From positions 11,399,456 to 11,463,455 of the forward strand of contig JAVLUZ010000142.1 in the NCBI GenBank assembly GCA_036768485.1: 64,000 nt of DNA. Reading direction: 5' to 3'. The translations under genes were made by a program, and so were the position numbers. Under the pieces are notes generated by a model, which saw only the letters and a list, made by a program, of their open reading frames with translations, searched no databases and was not told the DNA's origin. The DNA comes from Mermis nigrescens. Its lineage: Eukaryota > Nematoda > Enoplea > Mermithida > Mermithidae. This document shows, one piece after another, positions 39,100-53,285 of this stretch. Position 1 is the stretch's first letter. Each line of letters opens with the position of its first letter.

Positions 39100-39830
39100 T
39101 TGTACATGTACAAAGATGGTCCCCAAAGTCTTTGTACATTTTGTACATGCAAAATTTTATGTACTATAATATAGTACAGTAGCGATTTTAGTGTGGTAAA
39201 ACAGGGTTTTCGATCTTTGGTAGTGTATTTTAGCTAATTTCTGGGTTTCTGACGCCAAAAATTACTAAAAATTATCTGAAAACGGCGCGAAGCGCCGAAA
39301 AATATTGACATTTTTCCATTCTAAATGCAAATTCTGCCATTTTAAAGATATATAGGACAAATAATTTATTAGCTCGGCGCGAAGCGCCGAAAATTTTGGG
39401 AATTTTACACCTTTTTACAGTTTTTGTCTTTCTAAAAATCTTTGTTTATTTTGTACAGACAAAATTTTTGGGTACTATAATATGGTACAGCAGCGATTTT
39501 AGTGTCGTAAAAACAGAGTTCTTTGGCTTTTCGTAGTGTTGTTTAGCTAATTTCTGGGTCTCTAAGGGCAAAAATCACTAAGAATCGTCTTAAAATGGCG
39601 CGAAGCGCCAAAAAATTTGACATTTTTACTTTTGAAATGCAATTTCTGGCATTATAAAGATATATAGAACACACAATTACTCATTTCGGCGCGAAGCGCC
39701 GAAATTTTTTCAAATTTTAGACCTTTTTTCAATTTTTGTCTCCCCAAAAATCTTTGTACATGTACAAAGACGGTCCCGAAAAGTCTTTGTACATCGGGAA
39801 AAATCTTTGCCGAATACAAAAAAAACCGTG
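39100..39830. repeat. Dimeric repeat with four perfect mini-hairpins
   Basis: Two tandem copies of about 312 bp (marker TACTATAATATAGTACAG near 39164, TACTATAATATGGTACAG near 39472), bracketed by TGTACATGTACAAAG at both ends (about 39104 and 39763). Each copy carries two perfect GGCGCGAAGCGCC hairpins: 39284-39296, 39376-39388, 39597-39609 and 39688-39700. Confidence 0.9.
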
Positions 39831-39959
39831 TCCTATACGATACAAAATCTGCTAAAAAATTGCACTGAATTTTTAATAATAAATAACAATAGCTTGATGA
39901 TGCATGATATGCATTAACATTAGGCTACCGTCATGATCGGACCGAGGGGTGGGTACTTT

Positions 39960-40180
39960 GTATACTTTGTAGGTCATACATGTAAAAGGGGATATGGGGA
40001 TCCCCCATCCATAGCCGGTCGTCCCCCATCCCCCAAAGCCAGAAAAGTTTTGACCTTCTCCGATTTTCTGCCAATTTTAGGCATTTTTTGGCCGCTTTTG
40101 ATCAAAAATTGGAGGTCATCTACCCCCACCCTAAAAATGGCCGGGTACTATCCCAAAATTCCAGTTCGTTACATGTATGC
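39960..40180 (+). repeat. Dispersed repeat family B copy
   Basis: Starts CATACATGTAAAAGGGGATA and ends CCAGTTCGTTACATGTATG, with TGGCCGCTTTTG and AATTGGAGGTCATCTACCCC in the body. The terminal TACATGTAA and TTACATGTA are inverted. Confidence 0.85.
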
Positions 40181-40324
40181 TGTAAACCCTCTGCCAGATA
40201 ATTTCAAATCAGGTTGGGTGTCATGTCGAGGATGGTGATGTATAAACTATAAGTTTCTATGATATTCGTTTGATTTACTACAATCACTCTTTGTTTTTAT
40301 TTTTTATTTTTTATTTTATATCCT

Positions 40325-40510
40325 GGAAACGGTGTTAGGATCCATAGCTCAGCTAGCCATTTTCCGATGTGTTTTGATACGCTTTATCCATTGATACCAT
40401 AAAATTAGAACCTTCGGTTTAAATTTTTTTCAATTTTTTAGACACAACAAAAGTTAATTAATGACAACAAGGCGCTGAGCGCAGCGATTTTTAGAGTTCG
40501 ATGGAAAGTC
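40325..40510 (+). repeat. Dispersed repeat family C, partial
   Basis: Contains TAGCTCAGCTAGCC, ACGCTTTATCCATTGATACC and ATAAAATTAGAACC, matching the middle of family C. The ends are missing or degraded. Confidence 0.55.
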
Positions 40511-41029
40511 ATTCCTTCTATACTCAGATTATGCTTAAGATTAGAAAATCAAAAGATTAATGATTAAAAGATTAATAATAATTATTATTAATATTTATTA
40601 TCAGTAAGATTGGCAGGTCAGGGCTGTAGCTTGCTGTACCTTTTCCTCAACCTGAATAGTAATAAAAAAGTGCAATATTCAAGATACATATGTTCCATCG
40701 TCGCTCATAAAAATCGCTAAGCTAATAAGCAAATAGCTGAGCCGAGTGATTTTAAATGGAACAAGGTCTAAAATACGAGTAGCTAACGACTGAATTAAAA
40801 CAATATGAGCAACGAAATGGCTTGATTAATCAACTAAGCAAGAAAGGAAGGATTGAAGAACAAAGGTCTGGACTGACTGAAATACTGAAACACTGAACAG
40901 TGTACTGCTCGAAAAAATGAGTACATACATGTACTTGCCCGCTATAGATCGTTTGGCGCTGTTTCATAATGGTTTACATGTTTAGTCAGTAAAAAGCGCA
41001 TTTCTGGACGTTTTTAAACATACTTAATC

Positions 41030-41340
41030 CAATAAGATGATAAAATAAGAATTTTTTAAAAACTTTCTTCTCTATCAATAGGTTTTGAAAAGCGCCATTT
41101 TTTCAGTCGCGATTAGGGCATAATTATTTTGAAAATACATCATAAATTTAGAGATTTCTAAAACAGGCACGCAATATTTCAACCTTTCCGTGCATTATCT
41201 TAGTCATCATTAGAAAAATTATTCTGGCCAAGTGGACGGGGCTGCTACCTTCTCCATAATACGGCCCTGCCCGATGTAGTATGCTTTTCGAAAGTCCTTG
41301 CGTATGAGATACCTCCGTACCCCCAGTGTGCATGTATGCG
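41030..41340 (+). repeat. Dispersed repeat family C, 3' part
   Basis: Shares CCTTTCCGTGCATTATCTTA and AATACGGCCCTGCC with full copies at 42835 and 51531. It is followed by CCCCAGTGTGCATGTATGCG, which also occurs near 46552. Confidence 0.6.
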
Positions 41341-41627
41341 TATTAGCCTGGTTCAGATATTGCTTGTTATTCAAGTGAAGCTGAGTTCGTTTTATCCAAT
41401 TTACTTAATTTATAAATTTAACTCCATTTTCAATTCCATTTTCATATTTGTTTTTTCCATTTTTGTTTTAATTAGGATTTAATTTTCTTTTCATGCGAGC
41501 AGGTTTAGAGCATAGAATACAAGGAGGAATGACTATTAAAATTTGATTGCAAGCATAAATCTAATTTCGTAAAGTTGAAGGTTATAAGCTCAATTACATT
41601 TTATAATTTCTCACATTGTGGCATCAG

Positions 41628-41753
41628 TACCTGAATATACGTTTTGTTCAAGCAAATGCAAAGAGATTGTTCGGTAATCAGTTCTGGGAAGCTCGGTTTT
41701 TGTATGCTGTTGACGTCGGACCGAAATTGGAAAAACTCGAGCGGAGAATTCTG
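41628..41753 (+). CDS. CARMIL exon (PH-like region, first recognised)
   Basis: After GTGGCATCAG the frame reads through KRLFGNQFW and DVGPKLEKLERRIL, ending ATTCTG|GTATCT in phase 0. It contains no in-frame ATG, so at least one upstream exon exists. The acceptor could instead be at 41652. Confidence 0.7.
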
Positions 41754-44700
41754 GTATCTTTTACAGTGTAGAATTCATATTTAAGCGAATGAAGGGGTGA
41801 AGTCATTCATATCGTAAATTATAATGCAAGACTATTTTTGGTTGACTATTCAATGTGCGTTGCAAGCTGATATGAGGCTAATAAATCTTCAATTTTTTGT
41901 CACATCTGCGAGAAGTACATAGTTTCTATGTACATTTTCGCTTTTACGAGGACAAATAGATCTTATGTGTGTACACACAAATTGAAAGCCTCATGCTTTC
42001 TAAGCACCACAAATATACCAGTTTCCTTTTGATAATTTTAAAATTCAAAAACGCTCCATTTCTTATAAAAAGTATAAAGTGAGTAAAGGTTGACGAGGAT
42101 GAGCAGGAAGAGACTACAGAGTGATTATAAATGAGAGGCATAACGTTTTAAGCAATAAATCCGGTTTACGAAATAATAAATAAGCAAATGCTCAGTTGGT
42201 TTCTGATATCCATTTGATTACAATTATTAACATTTTCTAGCCTGTAGGCTCGTATCCAGGATTCGGCCAAAGGGATGGGGGCGGACTCAACATAAATTAA
42301 TATATATCTCCGGAAATTCGTCGGGATAGCTCGCAAAAACAGGATTTTTCGACGTTTGCCGACATGCTTTATCCATTAAGATCATAAAATTCAAACTTCG
42401 AAAAAAATTTTTCTCACTTAAAATCCTATAAAAAGTGTCGTTTTTTAATCGCACTTGAGCCGGAATTATGGGAAATACTTCATATCTGGTGCGAAGTGCC
42501 GAAAATTTGAGAATTTTACGTCAAAGACAGACAATTCTTCCATCTTTCTGTGTATTATCTTACCTTTCAAAAATTTGTTTTATGGGGGGCTTCCCTCAAA
42601 TACGGTTCTGTACATATGTATATGTCTTTTTCAGCTCAATTCAATACACCATATGTGCACGATGTCAAGGTCCTCGGGGATCACAGAATTCGTGATCAGT
42701 GAAGAGTTTGAACATTCTTTCCGGAAGTCAGATGGAAAAAAACGATCGAAAAAAATCAAAATTAAATGCTTTCATGCGGAAAACCAAATTTTTTTCTGTT
42801 CTAGTGCAAATTTCTGGCCTGTACATACATACATACAGGCCCGCATCCAGTAATGGGCCAGAGGTGTGGTGAGGTGGTGGCTTAAACATGTAAATTGATC
42901 TATATATCGAGAAATTCGTCGGGATAGCTCGCGAGAGCCGCATTTTTCGATATGCTCTGCTCTATCCATTAAGATAATAAAATTTGAACTTTTTTAAATA
43001 ATTTTTTCTCAAAAAGGCTTTATAAAGTGTCATTTTTTGGTCGCGTTTGGACCAAAATTATAGAAAATACTTCACATTCAGCGCTGAGTGCCAAAAATTT
43101 CAGGATTTTTGCGACAAGGACATGCGATTTTCCCATCTTTCGGGGCATTATCTTACCTTTCAAATTTTTTCTGTCCAAGGGGGCGGCGCCCCCCTTAAAT
43201 ATGGCTCTGCATAAATGTGTATGTATTGGTGGTTATCTAGCAGTGTGTTAATCGTAACTGGATGGACTATGGTTGCGTGCGAAGTTCTTTGCAAAAGGGC
43301 TACTGGATGGATTCAGAAATCCATATTCTATAAATTTATATTTTGTGTCAAGTGATTTTAAAATTTTATCTCACATGTACTCGTCGTACCTCGAAGGTCA
43401 TATAAGCTTTCTCTTATTATACTTAGCGAATCAAATCAATCTTCCTATCATTTTTTGATGTGTAAAACAATATGTTATTGCTGAAGTACATCTACACTGA
43501 ATTTCAAGTTAGTTAGAATACAGAATACATACATATATATGTATATACATATTTTTAGTTTAGAGATAGTAGCAGTGTTATGTTGTGCATTTCACTCTAC
43601 GTTTGATTTCGTTTTGAAAATAACTTTTTAGGTTCTATCGAAATTCCGCCTTTTCTTCATATCAGGCAAAACTTCGGCCAAATTACACGTGGAAACCAGT
43701 TATCCTTTATTATCACTCACCGAAATAACATTGCCGGCTAATAACAAGGAGGTCAGATTTTTGAGCATTTAATTGTTTCTGAAACATTTTTTAAGTTTTA
43801 AGAGTTAATACTCTTTTTTATCAAAGTGCATAATGTTCATTGTTCGTAATGATAATTTTTCTGCATATTGAAACATTAGCTTTCAGCTTTACTTCAATTC
43901 GCGTTGCGATGCCCTTTTTACTAACAGTGCAATATAAAGAGCACCTCGAAATTTATTGCAACCCGAAAAATCTTATAGCTGGCCACAACACACCTGGGCA
44001 ATGCCCCATATCGGCTCATCACCAGAACGGGCCGAACCAAAAGTTGGACGGGACGAAGGGGTAACTTGGACGGGGCTATGTTTTGTACAGGGAGAAAATT
44101 TTGGAGATAATTTAAGGAAATGCTGGATACAGTATATCATGATCAGTTTGCTAAACATGCACAGGAACCATCTTATTACATACACAGTTCGACACCTTTT
44201 TCATGGATGGACCCACCTTTTTTCAGTGACTGGCCCACTGATTAAGCTGAACGACCCACCTTTTTCAGGCACGGACCCACCTTTTTTCAGGGACAGACCC
44301 ACCTCTTTCAGGGTCTAGGGACCCACCCACCCTTTTGACTGGAAGTTGGACGGGGCGAACCGTCAGCCATTGCCCAGGTATTACCACTAATATTTTGAAA
44401 ATGAGAATTTTTAACTAAAATTTTAAAAAGTTTATTTCTTAAGCGAAATGCGAAGATGGTTAAAAACAGGGGCGGATTTAGAGGGGGCGAGGGCGGCCGC
44501 CCCCCCCCCCATTGGCCCAAAATAGTGCGCAAAATTAAGCATTTTTGAGCGATTTTTAGCGATTTTCGGGTTAAAACGGCTAATTTTTCCGCCCAAGTCA
44601 GGGTTCCGCCCCCTTAGGGGTACCGCCCCCCTTAGGAAAATCCTAGATCCGCCACTGGTTAAAAAGGTTGTGAATTTCAGCCCTTTCTATCTAATTTAAT

Positions 44701-47700
44701 TTTAATTATTTAACCTCATATATCTAATTCCTTGGCAGTCAGAAAACGAAGAATTTCCAGGAGAATAGGAGTTTAGAAATAATGCATTTGAGATCGTGCT
44801 ATGGAGCACGTCAGATACTCAGAGATCTAATTCTCCTTTCTTTGCTACCTGCACAGTGCACAGCACATTTACATATATGCACAATATTCATTTTGTATGT
44901 TTAAAAATGATTTGCTGCTTCGATCGCTTCTACAGTTCATGTCCACATAAAACTAAGCATTTAATCCTGTAATAGGTTATTCTTTTTAATTATTTATATG
45001 AATTTTCGAGTACTTGTCGTTTTAATTTATTCTAATAGAATTTTAATTTATAAAATTCATTATTTTGCTCTTTTTTCAGCTTAGTATTGTACTAGACGGT
45101 AGGCGTCTCTTATTGCGCCTAACCGATGATAATTCGACTGCCCATGATTTAGCCATTCAATTGTTGACCGCCTTCAAACACTATTATGAAAACTGTGATT
45201 TGCAGTAAGTCTACGAATGAATATTTTAGAACATGACTGTTCCTTGCGTGCATTTTCTCACGTACTACAGAACATATATATTATAACTTAGCTCAAAGTT
45301 TGTTTGTATGCGTGACATGTAACGGGGGATGGGGAATCCCCCACCCAAAGTTGGCCGTCCGCTCCATCCCTCCCCGATTTTTCGAAAAACTTGCAATTTG
45401 TGGCCGTTTTTAAGTCTTTTTGGTCAAAAATTGGAGGTCATTCACCCCCCTTCCCTTGAAAATAGCCGGGGACCTCCTCTCAAAATTTCGAGTCGTTACA
45501 TGTATGATGTATGCTATGAATACAAATTCTGTTGGAAACAAAATACATATTGGGTAATCAGAGCGTGGAGCGAAATCAAAGTTTATATAAATACAATTGC
45601 ATACATAGGCAGGCCAGTATCCAGGATTTTGTTTCAGGAAGGGAATCGCATAATTTCGAAAATGTGTAAAATGCGCGCGTTCATGAATGATTTTGCGTGA
45701 AAAAGCGTCATTTTTTAACGTGTTTTGCGTTTACGGGTCATTTCTGCTGCTTGTGGTAAAAATAAATGTGAAAATCTAGGGATTTGACGATAATTCTGAC
45801 ATTTTTCATTCCAAACTCGATTGTGCAACCTTTTTGAGGCCAAATAATGCAAAAACATTCATATGTATGTACCATAGGTGCGCAAGGTCGAACTTTCAGA
45901 GGGGGATGAAAACCAAAAATTGATCGGTAAAAAGCGGGTTTACAGCAAAAAGCGAAGGTATCGCTTTGAAACGATCATTTTTGAGCATTCTCGGCAAATA
46001 AATAGCCTTTTTCATACTACAAACATAGCTATATACAGCCTTTTTGGACTAAAAATAGCTCTTTTGAAGTCGAGAAATAGCTATACCTACATACTTTTGA
46101 AACTCAAAAAGACAACTATATAGCGTTTCTGAGTTCACACGGTATCATACATGCACACGATCAAAAGCTCTGGGAGGGGGTGAAACGAGTTTTCCGGGCG
46201 AGGGGGTAAATGAGTAAATTTTTGTTATTTAATGTTTATTTTGTAATTCAATTTGTTGCTAATTTGCTGTATTTTATTCATGAATATTCGTGGCTAGATT
46301 TGAATGAAAAATAGCAATAAGGACGATGAAATGACCTTTAACATCAAATATGTACGAAATTATGGAAGAAATGTGCCTGAATAAAAGAATTTATATTTAA
46401 TCATAGGCAGATATCTGTATATAATTGAAATTATGCTATTAGACATCGTTTTATGCTTTTTCATGGTTTGAGCGATAGATTTTGGTCCAAAATGGCCTGA
46501 GAAAGGTATGCTCTTCAAAAGTCCTGTAGGGGGAATACCCCCCTCATACATACCCCCAGTGTGCATGTGTGCACGGTATGTTTCTGAGTGAGCCCGAAAA
46601 AGGCTGTATAGCAATGTTTTATCGGTTGAAATGGCTGTATAGCTACCAGTTTTTTATAGCTCAGGGAAGAATTAGACCCTCACTCCCTGTGCTCTGGTGT
46701 GATTCATATGTACATATTATAAAAAACAAATGTTTGACATTTTCATTGCTTCAATTTCAACTTTGTAGTTTCCTGAAGATAAGCAATACAGAAATTATAT
46801 TCGATTTGGAGCGTCAGAAAATGTCGACATTATCTTTTTACGCTCAATTTTGCAGCTTCTTGAATATAAGAAATGAATCAATTACATGTGTATGTCTAGC
46901 GCGAAGCAATGAAAAATTTCGGCATTTATATCGTTTTTAGCTCAGTTTTGCAGCTATGCAGGAATTATGTTTATCTGGCGCGAGGCATCGAAAAATTTGG
47001 AAGTTCTTATCTTTTTGAGCTGAATTTAGCTCTTTTCGGATGGAAGGAAAATTTTATCTGATGAAAAACTGTCGGTGGAGGAAAACGTAATAAGTAAGGA
47101 ATAAAAGGATTATTTTGATTGAGCTACCTAAAATTCTGCCGATCCTCCTAATTGCGGTTAACCTTTCGCGCAATTCTCGATCGATCATTAAAAAAATCGT
47201 AGAAAAGATGCTTTTTCCGATTCGCTTATACGTTGACATGTATAATGAAATGAAAGTATGACTGATGGGATTGTGTTGAGCTTCCACGTATTACCTGAGA
47301 CTTATGCTCATTTATTTCAATCAACCAAGGCAACAAGCTCGCCCCTGATAATATCAAAATTTGCAGGTCCCGGTACAGCTCTGGTCTAAACCAGACATGC
47401 ACAGCATGAGAATTCTGGGAGGGACGAAATTTTAAAGTGCCCTTTTTGGGCTTGAAAATGGTGGATACGCATTAAAAACATCATTTTTCGGTGTTTCTGA
47501 CTATGCTATATCTTTCTACAGCATCAAAACAGGAAATATGAAAAAATCTAAAAATTCGAATAAATTGAAGAAAATATAGTCAAAAAATGAATACATGTCG
47601 CAAAGCGTCGAAAAATAGACTTCATCGAGCAAACCGGTAGATAAAAACGCTTAAAACAGTACATTTCCTACGAATTTTCTGAAATTTTAATTCTGGGGGA

Positions 47701-50700
47701 AGGGGTGAAAAAATTTCTGGGGTATGTGGGTAAAATGTTCTATGGGAGGTTGAAACTCCCCAATCGTCAAGATCGTATATGGTCTACTAAATGAACAAAA
47801 TCAATTGAGAATCGAACGGACTGAGTTAGCCGTTTTGCCGTGGGCTCAAAAGATAGGTAATTAACGCTAGTTTACTGTTTTTGTTTTTCTTTAGCCGCTT
47901 CGTTGAGCTTTCCCCGATTTCACTTTATTCGGCATATTCCCAGCTGCCTTCTGCTAGATTGTCGCTGCCATGCGGTGGATTTAGGCGCACTTATGCTTCC
48001 TTGTGCGACTTTCATAAGCAAACGTTCCGTGATGAAATTGTGTGGGTAAGATTCATTTACATAAACGCATTTTTATTTTGAAGACGACACAGAATTTGCT
48101 GGCGAGCTCTTGAGCATTTTTGGAAAGGTAACTATTTTGATTGCCTGATATGGCTCTTTTATCCTAGAAAAATTTTCTCATTGTCGTTTTTTAGAATGTC
48201 TTCTTATAGAATTTCCAAATTCCCACGTACAAAATACGTGTTTGTTTTCAAGGTTGAAATTGCAGAATTATTCGATTTTGTTATTTATGTACTTTGTACC
48301 ACCGGAAATTCAGCATACTGCTTGTTTTAATTATCTTTACGTTATATTGTCTTTAGTCAATTACTGACCGATAACAGTGTCTTTAGGATATAGAGAAAAT
48401 TTACTCGCTGCATTCGAATACGGTGCTTCGGCTCGATGATTTCAGCCATTTATCTTCGAAGTAAGTAGAACCTACATCTTTTAGCTACGTAGAGGAAAAG
48501 GTTGCGGGACATCCACAGTTAACCAAGGTCGAAAGTTCAGGGAGGTTGGAATTCTAAAATTTGAGACTACTGAATTAGACTTCTTGACTTTTTTGCAGGT
48601 CAAATATGAAAATGGTTAAAACTTTTCATTAAAAATGTTTTAATGTGGAAAACAGCATCTTGTTAGTACTATTTATCGAATTCTGACCCGTTTCGTCACT
48701 TTTGCAAGTAGAAAATATGAATTCATCGAAAATTTTGACTTTACTTCCATTGAACTTTATTTTACGCATTTTATGAGTAGACAAAACAGAAATGTACTAG
48801 TTGGCGCGAAGCGCCGAAAACATTTTAACATCTTTGCTACTTTCGTCCACAAAAATCGAGTAGAAAATGTTTGATACTTCAATATCGTCTGACAGCGACT
48901 CGAGTCTTGGACTCTCAGGTTGGGTTTACACCACCCTTACCCCTATAGGAATGTGTGAGGACATTTTTATTATGTTTTTTACATTTTTAGTTTTTTTCAG
49001 AATCATGCTTAACGTATGTATGTTATGTGTTACGAGAATCTAAGTAATATGACAATACACATTGCTTTATTAAACTCTGTATGCATTTTTGTGTATCTTT
49101 GCTTCTTATGTACTATCAAATTCTAAATAATATGACGATACAAATTGCTTTATTAAACTCTGTATTCATTTTTGTTTATCTTTGCTTGCTTATACAATGT
49201 GCGTACGTATTCTCAAACTGGCGTATTGTTCCATTTTTATGTCTTTTCATTTTGTATCCTTATATACATTCCATCGTAAACAGAGTCGTTCCTTCATTTT
49301 TAAGAAAATGATTCTGTTTTTTCCAGAGATTTAATTCCATTGATTGCAACTCTACAGTTTAGCTCTTGGTTTTGTGGAGTTTTATCGGACAACATGAAAT
49401 TGGTAACTAGTACTTATTTCTTTTTTGTATTAATCTATCCATTAGGTTGGACCATAATATATCGTCAGCCAGGCCCATATCCAGGGTTCGGCCAAGGGGA
49501 GGTGGTTAGACTTAACATAAATTGGTCTATATCTCGGAAAATTCTTTGGGTTAGCTCGCAAAAAGTGCATTTTTCGACGTTTCTGACATGCTCTATCCAT
49601 TAAGATAATAAAGTTCGAACATTTTCGAAAAGAATTTTTAACTTTAAAAGTTTTAAAAATGTGCCATTCTGTTGGGAGCGCTTGAGCCAAAATGATAGAA
49701 AGACTTCACATCCGGCGCGATATGTGTTTGAGATTTTACATCAAAGAAAGTCAATTTTCCTATCATTCCATGCATTATCTTACCTTTCAAAAAATTTTTC
49801 CCAACTGAGCGAGGAGGGCAGCTCCTTGCTCTCTCTTAAATACGACCTTGCCATGTGCATATATTGAAATGGAGTTGAACTTCATTCACGTATTACAGGA
49901 AAAACTTCATTTTTCGTTTCTAGGCGGAGTGAAGCGTCCTTTCATACGTTTTATAAATCACTCTATAACGTCTTAAAATTATTTAAGTCTCAATTTAAAG
50001 TTGTCGCCTTTTTTCGATTATGTTCTATGCATCTATGCTGTTGAAGGACTGCTCTTTTATCCAGAAAAATAGCTTTTAAGATAAAATCCTTTAGCGCATT
50101 ATCGAACTTTGCTTGCCTAAGTTCTCCAGTAACTGCGTTTATTATGGCTATACATGTAACAGGGGAAGGGTGATCTCCCACCCAAAATTGGCCCCAAAGT
50201 CAGAACATTTTCGACGCCCCCCCCCCGATTTTTTGAAAAAATTGGATTTTTGGCCGTTTTTCAAGCAATTTTTGGTTGTTTTTGGCCAAAAATTGAGGTC
50301 ATTTACCCTACTTCCTCCTGAGAATGGCCGGCGATCCCCACCCGAAATTTCGAGTTGTTACGTGTATGATGATGGCTTAACTTTGTTTACATAATGTTTA
50401 GACTAGCGATTTAACTGATGCAATTATTCACGTGCTCAGACGGTCTCAACGCATAAAGTCGCTTTGCTTGAGAAATAGCGGCCTCAAATGGTTTGATTGC
50501 ATTTAAAAGTAATCTTGAAAATTGTCTCTTGTTAATTTGCTCTTTGCAGTGACTTCCTACAAAGCCTTAGTCATGCCATGTCGACTAATACTACCTTGCC
50601 TTTAGAATCGCTGGATCTTACTGGCAATACATTTGACGATAGTAAAAGTAAAAATGTACTTTGATTTGAAGATATGCGTAATACACTGTATTTATATCGT

Positions 50701-53253
50701 ATACCTGTAAAATAAAGGTTCAATATTTTAACGGTTATTCGCGAATTAGGGCCAGTCGTTGAAAAATTCGTCATTAATTTATTTAAAAGCAGATTAATTT
50801 GAAATATTTGCACATATATAACGGGTCAGTCAGCCCATACATGTAAGAGGGGGTGAAGGATCCCCTCACCCAAATTCGGTCGTCTCCTCATTCCCCAAAG
50901 CCGTTTTTAGGCGATTTTTGACCATGTTTGGCCAAAAATTGGAGGTCATTTGCCCCTTCCAACCTAAAAATAGCCGGGGACACCCATCGGAAATTTTGAG
51001 CCGATGCACGCATGAGTCAGCCAATGTTCTTCGTGACATCCATTCAAAATTTCTTTCCGCATACATGAACGTGACTTCTATCCAATGTTGATTTGTAATT
51101 TTGTACGGTTTACTCTGCGCCTAAGTAGCATCTTAAAAATTTGTATATGGGTAAAGAATTCAGCCAAGGGCAAGAATTGATTTAATTTACGGTTGAAAGG
51201 GGAGGCGTGGATGCTAGAATAGCTTATTTCAAGTGATTGGGTATCTTGTGGCTGAAGTATTTCCAATTTTTTGCGCATATGGTCTTGCGCGTACATAATT
51301 GTAGCAGGGGGATAGGGGGACTTTTCACCCAAAGTTAGTTGTTCCCACATCCCTCAAAGCTAGAAAATTTTCAACCTCCACCTTCTCGCGTGTTTTCGGA
51401 AAAAATTGAATTTTTTGGCCGTTTTCAGGTGGTTTTTGGCCGTTTTTGCCAAAAATTGTAGGTCATTTACCCCCTCCCTAAAAATGGCCATGGACTCCCG
51501 TCCAAAATTTCGAGCCATTATATGTATACAGGCCCGTATCCAGGATCCGGCCGAGGGGGAGCGCACCTAACATAAATTGGTCTATATCTCGGATGAAAAA
51601 ACATTTGTTTACTCGAAAAGCTAAAAAAGTGCCATTTTTTGGTCGTTCCAGGGATAAATTGATAGAAAATACTTCACACATAGCGCGAAGCGCTGAATGT
51701 TTGAAGATTTTACGTCAAAGACAGTCGATTTTTCCATCTTTCCGTGCATTATCTTACCTTTCGAAATTTTTTTCCGGCCATGGAGGTGGGGCGGCCGCCC
51801 TCCCCCGTCCCCTTAAATACGGCCCTGGTCTTGCGTGAATTAAATACCGGATCAAATTGTTAATTTTCAGCCGTTGCTCAATTTTCACATAGCCTGTCAT
51901 CGTTAGTTTGCGATTTGCGAACATTGCATCTTGAGGATTGTTGCCTTAGCACAAAATCGGTTAATTATTTGTGCGAACGTCTGAAAGACCGCATCACGAG
52001 TAGGAACGAAAGCGGAGCGTTCGCTTTGAAGTCCCTTTGTCTTGCAGGCAATCCGCTTAAGGAGGAATGCGGTGTAATTATTTGCTACTGGTTTTACGCG
52101 TTTACTTATAATAATAAACGTAAACAAATTATGCTAGCATGTCTGACTTTTTTAAGTTAGGTTTATGGTACATAAATGTAAAGATTGTAGGTAGTATAGA
52201 TTAATGTACAGACATTCCAAGAGGTTTCCTAAAAACCTATTCTGATGGTCAGGCATGCACAGCATGGGGATTCGGGGGCCGGGGGGTTTAAAATGCCTTT
52301 TTAGGGCTTAAAAGTGGTGTATATGCCTTAAAACATCGTTTTTTGGTGTTTCTGAAGATGCTGTATCTTTCTAGAGCATAAAAACAAAAAAAATTGAAAA
52401 AATAAACTAAAATAAATTGGAGAAAATATACTCAAAAAATTAGTATATAGCTTGAAGCGCCGAAAATTTGACATTTATGAGCAAACATCATAGTGAAAAC
52501 GTTTAAAACAGCACCTTTTTTACGAACTCTTTGGAAACTTTTGGAAAATCGCAAATTCTGCGTAGGGTAAAAAATTTCTAGGTGGGGGAGTGAAAACTTC
52601 TTTTTGGGGAGGTTGACCCCAAGGTCATGTGCGGTCATAATTAATTGAAGTTCTTTAACCCTAAACCATACATTTCTAATTGCACAAAGTACGATTTTAT
52701 TATGCTAATGAATTTAAAAGTTCCCCTGAAAAGCATTTTTGGATTTTCGCTTCTCAGCTCTTAAACTTCAACGAGATCGAGATATATGTATGTCTTTTGC
52801 TTATGTATGAATTATGTATACTTTTCTTCAATTTGTATTCAAGATTTTTTTGATTTGTCATGGGGAATTCGATTCGAAATCAGGTCACCATCTTAAGATA
52901 TGCTTGTGCCATCCAAAGGTTGTTGCATCTATGTAGTATGGACATTTTTTTGATTTTCAGGATTTAAATGCTCTGCTCTGCCATTGTCCTTTCTTGACAC
53001 ATTTAAACTTGTCAGGCACTGGCATGTTATTGGATAAAGTGAGCTGATTAGCATTAATCTTACTTATGCATGCATTAGAGCTGTACCGGAGCCGCCTTTT
53101 TTACCGGGGCCGGGGCCTATAAACATACCGTATAATGTGGTCATATGATGTTTCATGCTGGCATTCCTTATGTTATATATGTGTCCAGCTCTTATGTGTG
53201 ACATATATCGTAAAAATAGTGATAAAAAACAATAATGAAATGATAAAATATTG

Positions 53254-53285
<32 letters not shown>

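Noticed and set aside
52074..52960. A missing CARMIL exon in this intron
   Set aside because: Comparison with the expected order of LRR segments shows the flanking exons are contiguous, and phases match without another exon.
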